This document shows, piece after piece, positions 44,965 through 57,982 of a DNA stretch of 64,000 bases. The position numbers and the translations under genes are program-made. Origin of the DNA: Siphonodentalium dalli (taxonomy: Eukaryota > Mollusca > Scaphopoda > Gadilida > Siphonodentaliidae); the NCBI GenBank assembly GCA_032622095.1, contig CP136061.1, positions 97,955,345-98,019,344 on the forward strand, written 5' to 3'. The notes beneath the pieces were generated by a model that saw only the letters and a list, made by a program, of their open reading frames with translations, had not been told where the DNA came from and ran no database searches. The stretch's first letter is position 1. Each line of letters opens with the position of its first letter.

Positions 44965-47060
44965 TCATTCGTGATGCAGGAGAGGTAGAGACACAAACTT
45001 ATCATTATGAGGCAACAAGACATACTTCTGTTTAATATCATCAATCGAAACATAGTCAATATCAGAACTGATTTCCGAGAGCAAGTAAATAGATAAATTG
45101 CTCGATTCAGTTGGATATGTAAAGAAATTTTCCTTTCTGTTGAATACACTGAACACAATAAAGATACCATCAATAGTGGAAAGAATGTTCTTAATGTAGA
45201 CAATGTCATTTCCTACTTGAACACAATTGTCACCAACATTACTTGACAAGAAAAACTTATCAGTAACAATGCTCTTGTATTGTATAAAAGTTACTCTTGT
45301 GGCCATCTCTGGAATGGGTCCATCAAAATGATGACGCATGAGCTTTGGCTCAAAGTGTCTACTTGGAGCCAACCGAAGAGGAAATTTGTTTCGTTCCATA
45401 GTTCGGTTAACAACTTGTTGAACAGGCTGGCTGGATTTCCTTACTTTCAGCTTGAGTGTCCTCATGTAATTTTCGAATGGAAATGCAGAGAAAGAGTCGA
45501 CATGACCATGGATTTCAACTTCTTGGGCCAAGTGCACTAAACCATGAACATTGTAAACCAGGTTATAGCTTTCATAATGTTTGCTGAAGTTCTTGAAGAA
45601 TGTTACAAGTAACTCCTGAGCCCATCCACTGTAACTTTTACATGATGAAGGGCTGACAAGAAGTCTCATGGCGACAAAAAGTAGAAGAAAGTGTTTGTAG
45701 AGAACATCTGGAAATGGCTTGAGGAGGGAAACTACACTGGTATACAGAAGAAACAATCGCAGTTCAGTTGCTTTCCACCGGTCAATGTCATTCACACGCC
45801 TTGGCTTTCGGGCAAATTCACGTGGTATGTACTCCTTAAAAGACTGCAGCTTGTCTGAAACTGAATCCATTACTCTGGCAGGTTGTCGTGACCGGAATGG
45901 ACCCTTCATCCAGAATTTTATGAGTTTTTTCACTACACCGAGACAAACAAGGTGCATATAATCATGCGGAAATGACGAAACAGGTCCTATAGGCAGATCT
46001 TCAAGTGGGTAATTAGAATTGTGATGTTCCTCGTCATAGTCATCGTCAGACGGTTTGAAGGATTCGTCAGTACGAATGTCAGAATCGTAGGTAGGGAATG
46101 TCATTCTCCTTTCAAGGTATAGTCCATGATCAACACACTTATCACAGCCACTGTACCCAGTATGAGATTTGGTGCCCTTAACAAAGGAACGAGCTGGTGC
46201 ATCACAGACAATACACTTAATTTCAAAACTACAAACACAATCACCATGCTGAAATCCATTTTCACACAAATCTTTTGCCTCTGCTATGAAAGCTGCAAGA
46301 TATTCATCAAGGTTGTTTGGTTTACTGGTACCACAAAACAAGGCAATAATGAATGGCTCTAGATCTAAGCTGTTGAATTGTCCAAGAATCGGCCAAAACT
46401 GTGTCGAAGATGACTTGAATAGTGGAAGTCCATCAATACCAATATTAAGTACCAAGCGATTTGGGACGGCCAACTGTTCTGAAGATAACTGTTCGAAGAT
46501 TTTCACAATATGGCCTCTGATGCCGAAGTAGTGGTATTGACCGCCAGCTGCTGTAATAACTGAAGAAGATGATGGTGTGGAAAGAAGAGTTCTGGGATCT
46601 CGTGGCAGATCATGCAAGTCAGCTGCATCGTTAACACTAAGATTGCGTAATATGCCTAGGATTTGTCGCAAAGCTATTTGTGTAATGTTGTTTTCCTTTG
46701 CCCATTGTGAAAGCTTGTCTCTAACAGTGTCAATGGTGGTGATGTATCTTCTGAATCGCTATCACTGTCAGTGTCAGTTTCTATGTAATCGTCTGAATCG
46801 GAAGAATTTAGAACATCAGCAATTGCAGATGCATGTGAGGAGAAACTGTTGTTTGTGCTATCATTTGAATCATCAATAGGTTCTGGAAGAAGTGAACTAT
46901 GGTGTTGCGTGATGCTCGATGTATTTGAATCACTGCTGCTACATGTGCTGGTACCGGTAGATGGAGATGTTGGGGGTATTGTAGTTGGTCGAAGAAACTC
47001 TCTACAACGTTCATTAATTCTCCGACGTAGACTCCATCTCGAATTACCCCACTTAGGCAT
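44965..47060 (-). pseudogene. CACTA/EnSpm-like transposase gene, frameshifted
   Basis: Two overlapping minus-strand frames form one transposase-like protein. The N-terminal part (47060-46674) begins MPKWGNSRWSLRRRINERCR and has a serine/aspartate-rich linker. The main part (46671-44965, 568 codons from its first ATG) has NIGIDGLPLFKSS, FIIALFCGTSKP, CIVCDAPARSFVKG, GYSGCDKC, DYMHLVCLGVVKKLI, RKPR, RWKATELRLFLLY, YNVHGLVHLA and SAFPFENYMRTL. This is the animal family of DDE-type transposase-like proteins comparable to plant CACTA Tnp2 (PxxYL..F..E, D.PA, C..C, MH order). The second frame is already open upstream of its ATG, reading DTVRDKLSQWAKENN, so a single frameshift near 46735 separates the parts. 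Superfamily assignment is from memory of motif order. Terminal repeats were not found. It would cut and paste DNA in the nucleus; this copy looks inactive unless the frameshift is a sequencing error. Confidence 0.75.
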
Positions 47061-48825
47061 GTTGTTTTATTCAAATGGCTACAAAAATTAAGTTGTGTTC
47101 TGATTACAGGTAATGAATGTGGACAGTTGCGACACCCATAAATAATTGGATAAACACCACAAGGGATAAAATCCAAGGCACTCTTTGGTCAGTTTGGTGA
47201 TGAAGAGAGATGAGGCCAGTAGAGTGAGCCAAAGGGAATTACCGGTAACTCACAGCCAGGCGACTGCAACTTGTCGCAAGGATGCCAACTTTCTAACCTA
47301 AGCTCACCCTGTATTTGTTTCAATAATGATGTACATGTATCAAGTTGATTGAAAAATCATTCATGAAGTTAATGTTGAAAATAAATGTGTGGAAAGCAAA
47401 CCGACAGACAGAGAGACAGACGAACAGACCTCAGAACATTTTTACAGGGAGACAATAACATGCAGACTGAATGATATAACTGTCTTTTCTTGGCTGATTC
47501 CATATGTGTGAGTAAGATTTAATAGCACTTTTTGGCACTACCAAATGTATCACATTGGCAACTTAAATTCCCTATATTCATGCAGGGATTGATTGGATTA
47601 TGCATTAATAGCTTCAGAATCAGAAACAAAATGAGAAATCAAAAGTAACCCTAATTTATAGTACCGGTAAATGCTGATGACAGAGTCCATAGCAATTTGA
47701 ATTATGATCAAGTTTGATTTGATGCTATTTGTATGCACTCCTGTACAGTTTACGTTCATTTTGTGATTTCAAATGATAGGTGCCCAAATTCTTACTCTAA
47801 TCAAATTTTGCTCATATAAAGTTAATTTCTCGCCATTTCATGACTACGGTATATAAAGCAAATTAAGCAATAAAATCATACGTTTAATTTTTGTCATAAT
47901 GTAGGTGCTGGGTGGGGGAGGAGATACGGTACTCAGGCCTGGGTATCTCCCCCCCCCCCCCCCCACCCCAAATTCTCACTCTAATCAAATTTTGCTCATA
48001 AAAAGTTAATTTCTCGCCATTTCATGACTATAAAGCAAATTAAACGATAGAATCATAAGGTAATATTTTGACATATTTATGCTATTATTGGATTAAGTTA
48101 AACTTCAAAATAACCAAAAAAAATATATATATAGTTTTCTCGGCATTTCTTACTATAATAATATAAAATAAGTGAGGGAAAAAAAATGTACGAGTGGGGT
48201 GGGGGGATACGACATACGGTACCCATGTGTTTGTGGTCAGCTTTTCAAATTCATACAGACAAAATGGAGACTGGTCTGGCAAATGTAAGAATACAGCTAC
48301 AATAGGTCAATAGCTGTTGCATTCAATATAACTTAATAAAACATGCACATTTACTGGACATACAGGTAATAAGGTTTTAACTTTTAACCGAATTTATAAA
48401 TCGCTACCGGTATTCCAAGATATCAATACAGTGATGAAAACGACTGGACAAAACACCGGGTGTATGTCGTTTCCTATAAATAAGATACTCAGCTACAACT
48501 TTGCAGTGATTATTATTATTCAGGACAACAAATTAACAAAGTTTAATAAATTTTACATCATCAGTGACGTCCATACTGCCATTATGTTTTATATACCGGT
48601 ACCTGTTCTGTCAATCGGTAGTTGGAAAAGATCGGTGTTTGTCGGAACACATGCACTTTTTTTATCAGAACAGCGGTTCCCTTCACATGATACTTAGAAA
48701 TAAAATGACGATATGGATGGTGACGAGTCACTTGCCGCTAATGATGAAAAATGTTTTAAACTTGTTAATTTAGCATCCAGAATTTTTTCACTGTACCGTA
48801 GAGTTGTAGCTGACTATTTTATTTA
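47061..48825. other. Non-coding interval with a short tandem duplication
   Basis: Blocks at about 47786-47880 and 47971-48060 share ATTCTTACTCTAATCAAATT, AGTTAATTTCTCGCCATTT and AAGCAAATTAA in tandem, separated by G/C runs (47906-47965). No supported gene; the 122-codon minus-strand frame overlapping the transposase N-terminus is unrecognised. Confidence 0.5.
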
Positions 48826-50315
48826 GGCCAAAAGGAAGAATACCTGAGTTTAGGGTAACATGAGGGAAAAAAACAGGGGCGGGCGGGCGGTACTTCATTT
48901 TATTTTATTTTTTCATTTTATTTTTCACGGGGAATAGTATTTAAGTATTCGTGCCTTCTAATCGTCTGCCAGTGTCACTCGTATATAGCTTGGGCAAGTC
49001 ATTGTCACACTAATCAATGTCATGGTAGCTTTAATAAGTTTAATGGTGTTGCAGAAGTTCAATGACATGTATACAGCGTGATATTAAATGATATTATATA
49101 TATAATAAGTGTCCAGTGTTGGAAATTAAACGGTTTATGTTCACGCTGAAGCTCGGATATTACAGGCCAAATCCTACGAGTGGACATATTACTTTTCAAT
49201 TTCCCACACAAGACACTTACATGTATGATATTTTGTTTATCCACCGACTCGAATACTAAGAAATTTTGTGAAATATTCAACTCATAAGGTGAATTTAACA
49301 AGAGTTCCTCCATTGGAAATGACACATACATGCGGCAACGCCAATGTGACGTACATAACATAATCAATATGTAAAGCGGTGGTGGCATTAACACCTGTAA
49401 AACAAAGTAAGCACCAATAACAATATATGTGCATTGATTACCCTATGACTGTTGCATTCGGATCAGGGCGACACAGAGGATGTTGATTCATCGGGTCCGG
49501 CTTTCTGTAGAACTAATAGTTCTACAGAAAGCCGGACCCGATGAATAAATGAATATTTAATGAGAAATAGTCCTACTAGGAAAAAATTCAGTTCTACCAG
49601 GTACATACCTCTCCTACTGCATGGGTACATACAGACTCAATGTTACGTCAGGCTTATAATTTTCAGGGTGGATGCGGTGAGAGGTGGATAAACTATAATA
49701 ATGGAATTTTGAGCTTTGGGTCGATTTCAAAAGTGTCAGAATTATATTTAATCCGACATTTTATTACTATGTCCTTTTCTGTCAGTTCAGAATCCGTGTG
49801 GTACCAGTTCACGCACGACAACATATCTGTGCTATAGTTGACAGGCGCCATGATGTTTCTATTCTGATTCATATGAACGCATTTGTGAAGTTTAATAGCT
49901 AAAACTCAGGATCTATCCGCACACAGAAGTGTTTCCGCCATATTCAATCGACATGTGCAATCGGCAAAATATCCGGTTACTTTCGATTTGCTAGTTAATA
50001 CATATTCCGGCACAAGTATCGCGTGTTTTCTGGTTTCCGCTTTTGAGAAATCGACGAGGTTTGCCGAACAATGACGAGGTAATACGAATATACTACCAAC
50101 AACAATGGCGGCACTTCCGTTTTTCGTGAATTGACGATATTTGCAAAGAAATGGTTTACTTGTTTAAGCTAATTCCGTAGTCGCGAATTCCTAATTACAA
50201 CAAAATAAAATGAAGTCGGAGGAAATTTTTGAAAAACAATAAAATGGAATTTGGCGGCAGGTTTTGAGTAGGGGCGGGCGGGTTACCCTAAACACAGGTA
50301 TTCTTCGTTTTGGTC
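48826..50315. mobile_element. Harbinger-like element with TTA duplication
   Basis: 1,490 bases with inverted ends GGCCAAAAGGAAGAATACCT and, at the right, the complement of GACCAAAACGAAGAATACCT (33 of about 36 bases matching through TTTAGGGTAAC). Flanked by TTA on both sides (48823-48825 and 50316-50318). GGCC-type ends plus TTA target are typical of PIF/Harbinger. Two modest open frames (minus 49394-49059, plus 49640-49837) have splice-like borders but no recognisable transposase or Myb domain, so the element is taken as non-autonomous. A 61-bp palindrome sits in the middle. Confidence 0.85.
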
Positions 50316-50544
50316 TTATAGGAAACATGTGACATATGCCCGGTGTTTAAGACATCTTTAGTGCTTTTATTTGAGATACCGTATGTTAGTCAGACCATTT
50401 GGTCAAGTATCCATAACTGTATATCTATTAGGATAGTGATTTATAAATTTTATTAAAATCTTATTTTCCGGACTTTTTTGGTAATCCTGCTAAGTTTTGG
50501 AACATGATGTCAACATTTTAGCCATGAAGTTGAACACGATGGTA
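48874..50544. repeat. 1,671-bp tandem duplication, unit 1
   Basis: Identical to 50545-52215 except for three substitutions noticed (49478 G/A, 50201 C/A, 50314 T/C) and no indel. The unit starts 49 bases inside the Harbinger-like element and ends 229 bases beyond its right end, so breakpoints do not match transposon ends. Confidence 0.95.
49486..49546. repeat. 61-bp perfect palindrome
   Basis: Thirty-base arms beginning ATTCATCGGGTCCGG and ending CCGGACCCGATGAAT pair perfectly around a single central A at 49516. A second copy lies at 51157-51217. Confidence 0.95.
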
Positions 50545-52215
50545 CAGGGGCGGGCGGGCGGTACTTCATTTTATTTTATTTTTTCATTTTATTTTTCACG
50601 GGGAATAGTATTTAAGTATTCGTGCCTTCTAATCGTCTGCCAGTGTCACTCGTATATAGCTTGGGCAAGTCATTGTCACACTAATCAATGTCATGGTAGC
50701 TTTAATAAGTTTAATGGTGTTGCAGAAGTTCAATGACATGTATACAGCGTGATATTAAATGATATTATATATATAATAAGTGTCCAGTGTTGGAAATTAA
50801 ACGGTTTATGTTCACGCTGAAGCTCGGATATTACAGGCCAAATCCTACGAGTGGACATATTACTTTTCAATTTCCCACACAAGACACTTACATGTATGAT
50901 ATTTTGTTTATCCACCGACTCGAATACTAAGAAATTTTGTGAAATATTCAACTCATAAGGTGAATTTAACAAGAGTTCCTCCATTGGAAATGACACATAC
51001 ATGCGGCAACGCCAATGTGACGTACATAACATAATCAATATGTAAAGCGGTGGTGGCATTAACACCTGTAAAACAAAGTAAGCACCAATAACAATATATG
51101 TGCATTGATTACCCTATGACTGTTGCATTCGGATCAGGGCGACACAGAAGATGTTGATTCATCGGGTCCGGCTTTCTGTAGAACTAATAGTTCTACAGAA
51201 AGCCGGACCCGATGAATAAATGAATATTTAATGAGAAATAGTCCTACTAGGAAAAAATTCAGTTCTACCAGGTACATACCTCTCCTACTGCATGGGTACA
51301 TACAGACTCAATGTTACGTCAGGCTTATAATTTTCAGGGTGGATGCGGTGAGAGGTGGATAAACTATAATAATGGAATTTTGAGCTTTGGGTCGATTTCA
51401 AAAGTGTCAGAATTATATTTAATCCGACATTTTATTACTATGTCCTTTTCTGTCAGTTCAGAATCCGTGTGGTACCAGTTCACGCACGACAACATATCTG
51501 TGCTATAGTTGACAGGCGCCATGATGTTTCTATTCTGATTCATATGAACGCATTTGTGAAGTTTAATAGCTAAAACTCAGGATCTATCCGCACACAGAAG
51601 TGTTTCCGCCATATTCAATCGACATGTGCAATCGGCAAAATATCCGGTTACTTTCGATTTGCTAGTTAATACATATTCCGGCACAAGTATCGCGTGTTTT
51701 CTGGTTTCCGCTTTTGAGAAATCGACGAGGTTTGCCGAACAATGACGAGGTAATACGAATATACTACCAACAACAATGGCGGCACTTCCGTTTTTCGTGA
51801 ATTGACGATATTTGCAAAGAAATGGTTTACTTGTTTAAGCTAATTCCGTAGTCGCGAATTCCTAATTACAAAAAAATAAAATGAAGTCGGAGGAAATTTT
51901 TGAAAAACAATAAAATGGAATTTGGCGGCAGGTTTTGAGTAGGGGCGGGCGGGTTACCCTAAACACAGGTATTCTTCGTTTTGGCCTTATAGGAAACATG
52001 TGACATATGCCCGGTGTTTAAGACATCTTTAGTGCTTTTATTTGAGATACCGTATGTTAGTCAGACCATTTGGTCAAGTATCCATAACTGTATATCTATT
52101 AGGATAGTGATTTATAAATTTTATTAAAATCTTATTTTCCGGACTTTTTTGGTAATCCTGCTAAGTTTTGGAACATGATGTCAACATTTTAGCCATGAAG
52201 TTGAACACGATGGTA
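50545..52215. repeat. 1,671-bp tandem duplication, unit 2
   Basis: Second unit. It contains a Harbinger-like copy lacking the first 48 bases, with its right end at 51986 (TTTTGGCC) followed by TTA. Here the right terminus is the perfect complement of GGCCAAAA, unlike unit 1. Both internal open frames are repeated intact (minus 51065-50730, plus 51311-51508). Confidence 0.95.
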
Positions 52216-55200
52216 TTACAAAATGATTGACTTTGCTGATTGCCATAGCCAATTATGAGGGTTGTATATACCGTATGTGATTGATTTAAAACGCTGGGTG
52301 CTGTATGAATGTGAATTTGATTCGGTATCTCAAAAACAGATAATATTGAAATCACTCAAAAGGTATAGAAACTGTGGTGAGTCGATGAGTTTATTGTTTG
52401 AATGTTTCCTTGTAGCATGTATAGACAGGATCGTGGTACAAAACTAATGAAAGTAAATTCTAATTCTGTATCATGTACCGGTATGAGGTTTTTCGAGGTA
52501 TGCCCAAAATTGATACCGGTAGTCGCGTAAATCACATTAGAAATGTTTCTCAATCTGAGCAATGATATTTCCTACAAAACTGTGAAATGAGCTACCCCGA
52601 TGAAATGACTAAATTTCCTATTGTAGATAAATCCGGGTTCTGTAACAGAATAAAGTTAAGTCTTAAGAGCTAACGTACACAAGGAACACAGAGATTTCAT
52701 TCTAGCGGTCGTATAATTCGTTGCGCCAGGTGACCGGGCGCAAACCCCCAGTACTTTATAACGACACTACACTGAACGTAGAAGGATACGCACTGGTACG
52801 TTCATGACTGAACTATGAGTTTATGTTACTTGGTGCCTTGACGGAGCTAGACGACTGAAAACGCTTCGCAAATGCAGTGATATACATGCGAAGCTAAATG
52901 TTACACATGTTCAGATTGATGTTTAACAGACATGATGATAATTACTAATAGTAATCGCTACCAACTTCTGTGATCGCAACGATCGATAACGTGTTTACCG
53001 TTTCCTATTTTTGAGTCAAATTAATAGACAAATACAAAATAGATACGGTTGGCGATTATCGCAATACGATAGGGGAACACTTTAACGTTCTTAAGTACTC
53101 ATATTTCACCAATTTTTGTACCTGGCTTGCCTGTCCTAAGTTTCACCGGGAAAATGGCTAATTTGATACTATTTGTCGTTATATAGTACATATTCATCAC
53201 CCCATTTCATAAAAATAAAATAAAAGAAGCCGAAGATGACATGTTTAAAATGTTTGAAGCATGAATTTGGCGATATGTTGCTATCAGAGTACGTTATACT
53301 TGTGAAAGTTACGTTACGCACAGTGTTCCCCTATCTGTCGTATTGCGATAATCGCCAACCAACCAATACACTGGTCACTGGCAATAGATACAGTCACTGT
53401 CACAGTGACACTGACAGTGACTGAGTGAGTGACTGACTCAGTGAGTGTGTAAAAATATCAAATCACTAACTAATCCCTTAGATTCAATCCTTGTCTTTTA
53501 TTTATGGTCCTATTTGTACATATTTATTATTACTATTAATTATTATAATTATGACACTCCTCAGAGTCAGTCTCATGTGTCTGTGATGAAATTTGAAAAT
53601 TCAAATTGATATTGAATCATGAATGCCTCGAATTTTGATAATTAAATTAATTTCCGAAGACCGAAACTTCATTTGGACACAAATTTCATCGTGCGTAATG
53701 ATATTACCTCAAAAGATTCATGGACGGTAACAAACCCGCTGAAACAACATTCTTTATACATGTATCACTCTTAAAATCCATTTGTTGTTGTTGTTAAAAT
53801 CCATGTTGTTGTTAAAATCCATTTAGTAGTTCTATTTACCAAGTGAACAAAATGGCGTCGACCGCTTCGTCTCCTTAGTAATGAGACCCCTGGTGGGTGG
53901 TGTACGGAAGTTATTCATTGGCTATAGCACCAAGACAATATCCAATGAGAGTACGCGTTGTATGATTTTTTTTTTTACAAATGGCAGGCGCGTACCGAAG
54001 GGGCGATAAATTAATTCTGATTATAAATATATTATATAGTTAAAGGGATAATTATGTCCAATCTTATCTCAGATTAGTGACACACAATAATTAAAAAAAT
54101 TTAAGTCGATAAATATTCTAAATTTAACGCATATAAAATTAAAGATCAATACACATTTGGTGAATTACTAAAATGTATCAGCACATATTAAATTTAATTT
54201 CACCAAGCCATATGGGTACCGGTAGGCCTGTAGCCTGATTACGAATGAACGCTTTTATATATTTTTTATTTATTTATTTTCTAAAAGATCTTCTCTCGTA
54301 TAGTATAATATATAACTACATATTCATATATAAACGTCTAGATATGTAGGCCTAATGTTTTTTTTTGGGGCTATTTTCTATCTCCGAAACCGGACGACAT
54401 CGATCGATCTGATGTACAATCGATGGAACCGAATATAATTTAAACATGTATTCAGAGTTTCATACCTTCAGTAATTAACAACTTATATTTTAGCCCATTT
54501 TCGACATGCATCGTGAAATAAAATTATATATAGGCCTATAGAGGTACCGGTAATAATTTATTATTTAATACATTGACAAACACTTAGGCCTATACAGTAT
54601 ACTATCTGTCCTGAAACTTTATGAAATAAATGGATAGACAATTCAACAGAATTTAACTTTTTATCGCATTAACATGTTAATGCATGCACTGCATGGTGAA
54701 CATTATTGTATATATTGATAAAATGTTTCACAATTAACTAAATTGTCCATGATCCTTGAATACATATTTTTTACGAAGAAAAAAAAATACATCCTTCCGT
54801 AGAACTGGGGAGTGAATTATCATAAAATTTAATGGACATACCTTTGCTCATGATGATTGTTGGTAGTTGTGGTATGTGACGATACACAAACTGTAAAAAG
54901 GAGAAAATATTGGTTATTGGAAAATTGGTTTACCACATTTTGGATGGATATATATATAGGCCTATGCATTATCTAGTTTTTTCTTCCGAAAAAGGTCATA
55001 TAAATATAGACAATGTGCAACAAACGAATACCGTAATTGATTCGGTTTTTAAATTTCACGAGAAAAACATGTTTAGTAAAAATATAATTATGCCATATAT
55101 AAATATACCCGTAGTTGTTGCCACTTTTTTGAAGGAGAAATCTAAAGAAAATAATGAGTATGTTATTCACAATATTTGTCGTATCAGCATAAAATAAATT

Positions 55201-57425
55201 ACCAGCTTCTTTCTCATTTTAATTTTAATTGGGGGGAGTTACCGGTGCATGGGTTCATAAATGAGGTTAGATGTTGTCTGATCAAACAATTAATTTGTCA
55301 AATTTCTTTTTCAGAGTTCAAGCTTGCAATGAATTTTAACAAAAACATACTACTATAATAAGAAAATAACCCAATCAGATAATAATTTAAAGTACTTACA
55401 TGTATATGTTTTAGTGGAGTTGGTGATGAAGTGAAGCGAACAATATGTATACGAACTGATCAATGTTGATTTTAAAAGTACAGTATGCCAGTGCCTCTTG
55501 AAAAATCTGTATTTATCTCTCAGATAATCTCTTGGTGAGAAGCACGTGACGTATTCTGTCCAATCGCGTTCTTGGGAAACCACTTCAACCGCTCACTGTG
55601 AATCTTAATTCATTGGTGTGAACCAGATAAAAGTAAACCGAAAATAGTGAGACGCGCTCAGTATGTGTGAAAGTGTCATACACCTCTGAGTAAATTTAAG
55701 ACACAAGGGGAATCCAATTCAAATCCCACACTGTTGTTTTAACAATTGGGCGTTTACTTTAAATCGTATTTACCACTATGTGTCCCCTTTGTCGGGTCGT
55801 GTATGTAATAATTTATTTCGGTTTGGCATTTTACCCGCCGTCTATACGTCGGTAAAATCCCCCCACACAAAAAATGGGGAGGGGTAGCTGTCCGAATTAG
55901 CTAACTGTTTGTATTTCATATTTATCTCAAATAATGTATGTATATATGTACGGTTTTGTTGAGATTAATTCAAATTAAAAAAACAACCACAATGGTTAGA
56001 ATGCAATGGGAACAATTTGTGTGTCTATGTTTCAAATTATACACGAGCTTCATTTAATTTGGATGAAAAACTTCACTAAAAATATATGATTTCAATTAAT
56101 CGAACAAATAAAACATGTTTCACACTTATAAATAAGACATGCACGTTGACAAAAACACGAAATACTGATTAAAAAAAAAAACCAGCTTCATACCCATGCC
56201 AGTGATTCTCCAGGTGTTTTAAATTGTTCTGACAGAAGTGAAACAAATGCTCTTTATTTTTACCATATCAGGAAAACACTATATAATTGACGCACAACGC
56301 TCTTTTCTGTTTTTTTTATCTGTATACACAATCGATATCTCTTCACATGTACATCAAAAACATATTTATTCATGTAAATTCATTTTAATCCAGCAAACAA
56401 GTGATAACAATATTAAATAATTTAAGACTGCATTCAAATTAGTTTTGCATTTGTATTATCTATGTATTTGGGGGATAAATTCTTGGACAATGGCCGCTTT
56501 TTATAATTTTATAATAAACATGCAACCTTGGTGGGGGAGGGGGCATTTTCAGTTGGCATGTTTAGTGTAAACAATATTTATTTGAACAAAAGAACAGAAC
56601 ATCACATTGACAATTATATATGTTGCATGTTTGGGGCGGCACATGTTATGTCTGGGGTGGATGTGGTCAATTGTACGGAATCCATCTGAGTACAATTTTA
56701 TACCTATATAATTCATAAGTAACCTGTACCAGTTTAAAGATACGGGCGGGTTGGCGGTGGGTATGCTGTACGTTAAATTATTCAGCTCCGTCAAAAATCA
56801 CCGTCAAATAGAAATTCCCTTCTACTTGGTCAGAAAAATTTGGGGAAATGTGGCAAATTACCATGGCAACGTCTTAAGTAAGGCGAGTCGAAATTTCCTG
56901 TGAAAAAAAATCTGGGAAAAAAGTTTTAAAATGTCTCGAAAATAGGCAAAGTCAGAAAATAAACGGAAATTGACCGAAACAAGTCCTGGGTCATTTATGG
57001 CCACCTCGGCCGAAAACGTTACAGAACCTGGCTTTTGTTTAGATCCGGATATATGGTAAACATAAAGAGCGTTATTTTTTACTGTTTTCCTAATATTGAA
57101 ATAATAAAGAGCGTTTATAGCATTTGTGCCCGATTAACCAATATAATTGCACAAGCTGTGTTATGTAAACAGAAGCAAAACATTTGTAACACGAACATGT
57201 ATTGTTTACGTACACGATCGTACGTACGTCTTGACGACAATATACTATTTACGCGCTGATTATGTTTGGCATATGTACAAAACTATATATATATATTAAT
57301 ATTCCTTCTGTTGATGGCGATTTGAACAGATATGAATTTTTCTGCGACTGCACGTTAATATGGATCATTTATCATAGATATGATTACTTAGCTATTATTT
57401 CTTTCAGAATAGAACATTCCATACC
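52216..57425. other. Long non-coding interval
   Basis: No gene is recognised in about 5.2 kb. Structures are an inverted repeat at 53047-53360, a CAGTGAC/GTCACTG-rich stretch at 53388-53450, and AT-rich sequence at 54.0-55.4 kb. An ATGGCG at 53851 opens only eight codons. If the dystroglycan gene has upstream exons in the window they should be on the plus strand in this area or further left, but none could be identified. Confidence 0.45.
53047..53360. repeat. Inverted-repeat element (~314 bp)
   Basis: GGTTGGCGATTATCGCAATACGATAGGGGAACACT at the left (53047) and its near-exact complement at the right (about 53323-53360, with a four-base insertion, CTGT) form arms of about 36 bases. No clear target duplication. 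Confidence 0.7.
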
Positions 57426-57940
57426 AACAGTACGGCATCGTAAATTTGGTGCCGACTCGGTAAAGGTGTAATTTGGCAACAATCCGGCCGTCTTTAACTG
57501 AATTCAATTGCAATTGATAGGCAATTGTGAATATATATATTATTTCGCTATCTGAAATTTGGTACCAATTCAACACCTTGCTTTCGGCATCAATCATGCA
57601 GGTTTTATATATATGTGCATCATTATGGCAGCATATATATACATGTATAATCGATTTCTAAGCTGTTATAACTGTTTCAGTTAATAACTTTCCATACCTG
57701 AACGGCATCGGAAAATTGGTACCGATTCGGCGTCAGAAAATTGCTACCAATTCATTACCGGAAAGTATATATAGGCACCAATTCGCTATCGTGAAATTGG
57801 TACCAATTCAACACCTAGCTTTCGGCATCAATCATGCAGCATGGCAACAATCCGACTTTAACTGGATTCAATTGCAATCATTCACTGCCATGTGAAATTG
57901 AATAATTAGATTATCATTTCACCCGGATATATATATATAT

Positions 57941-57982
<42 letters not shown>

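Noticed and set aside
53388-53450. CRISPR-like or regulatory array of CAGTGAC/GTCACTG words
   Set aside because: Irregular short palindromic words without spacers; best read as simple sequence. No CRISPR features are expected or seen in this eukaryotic DNA.
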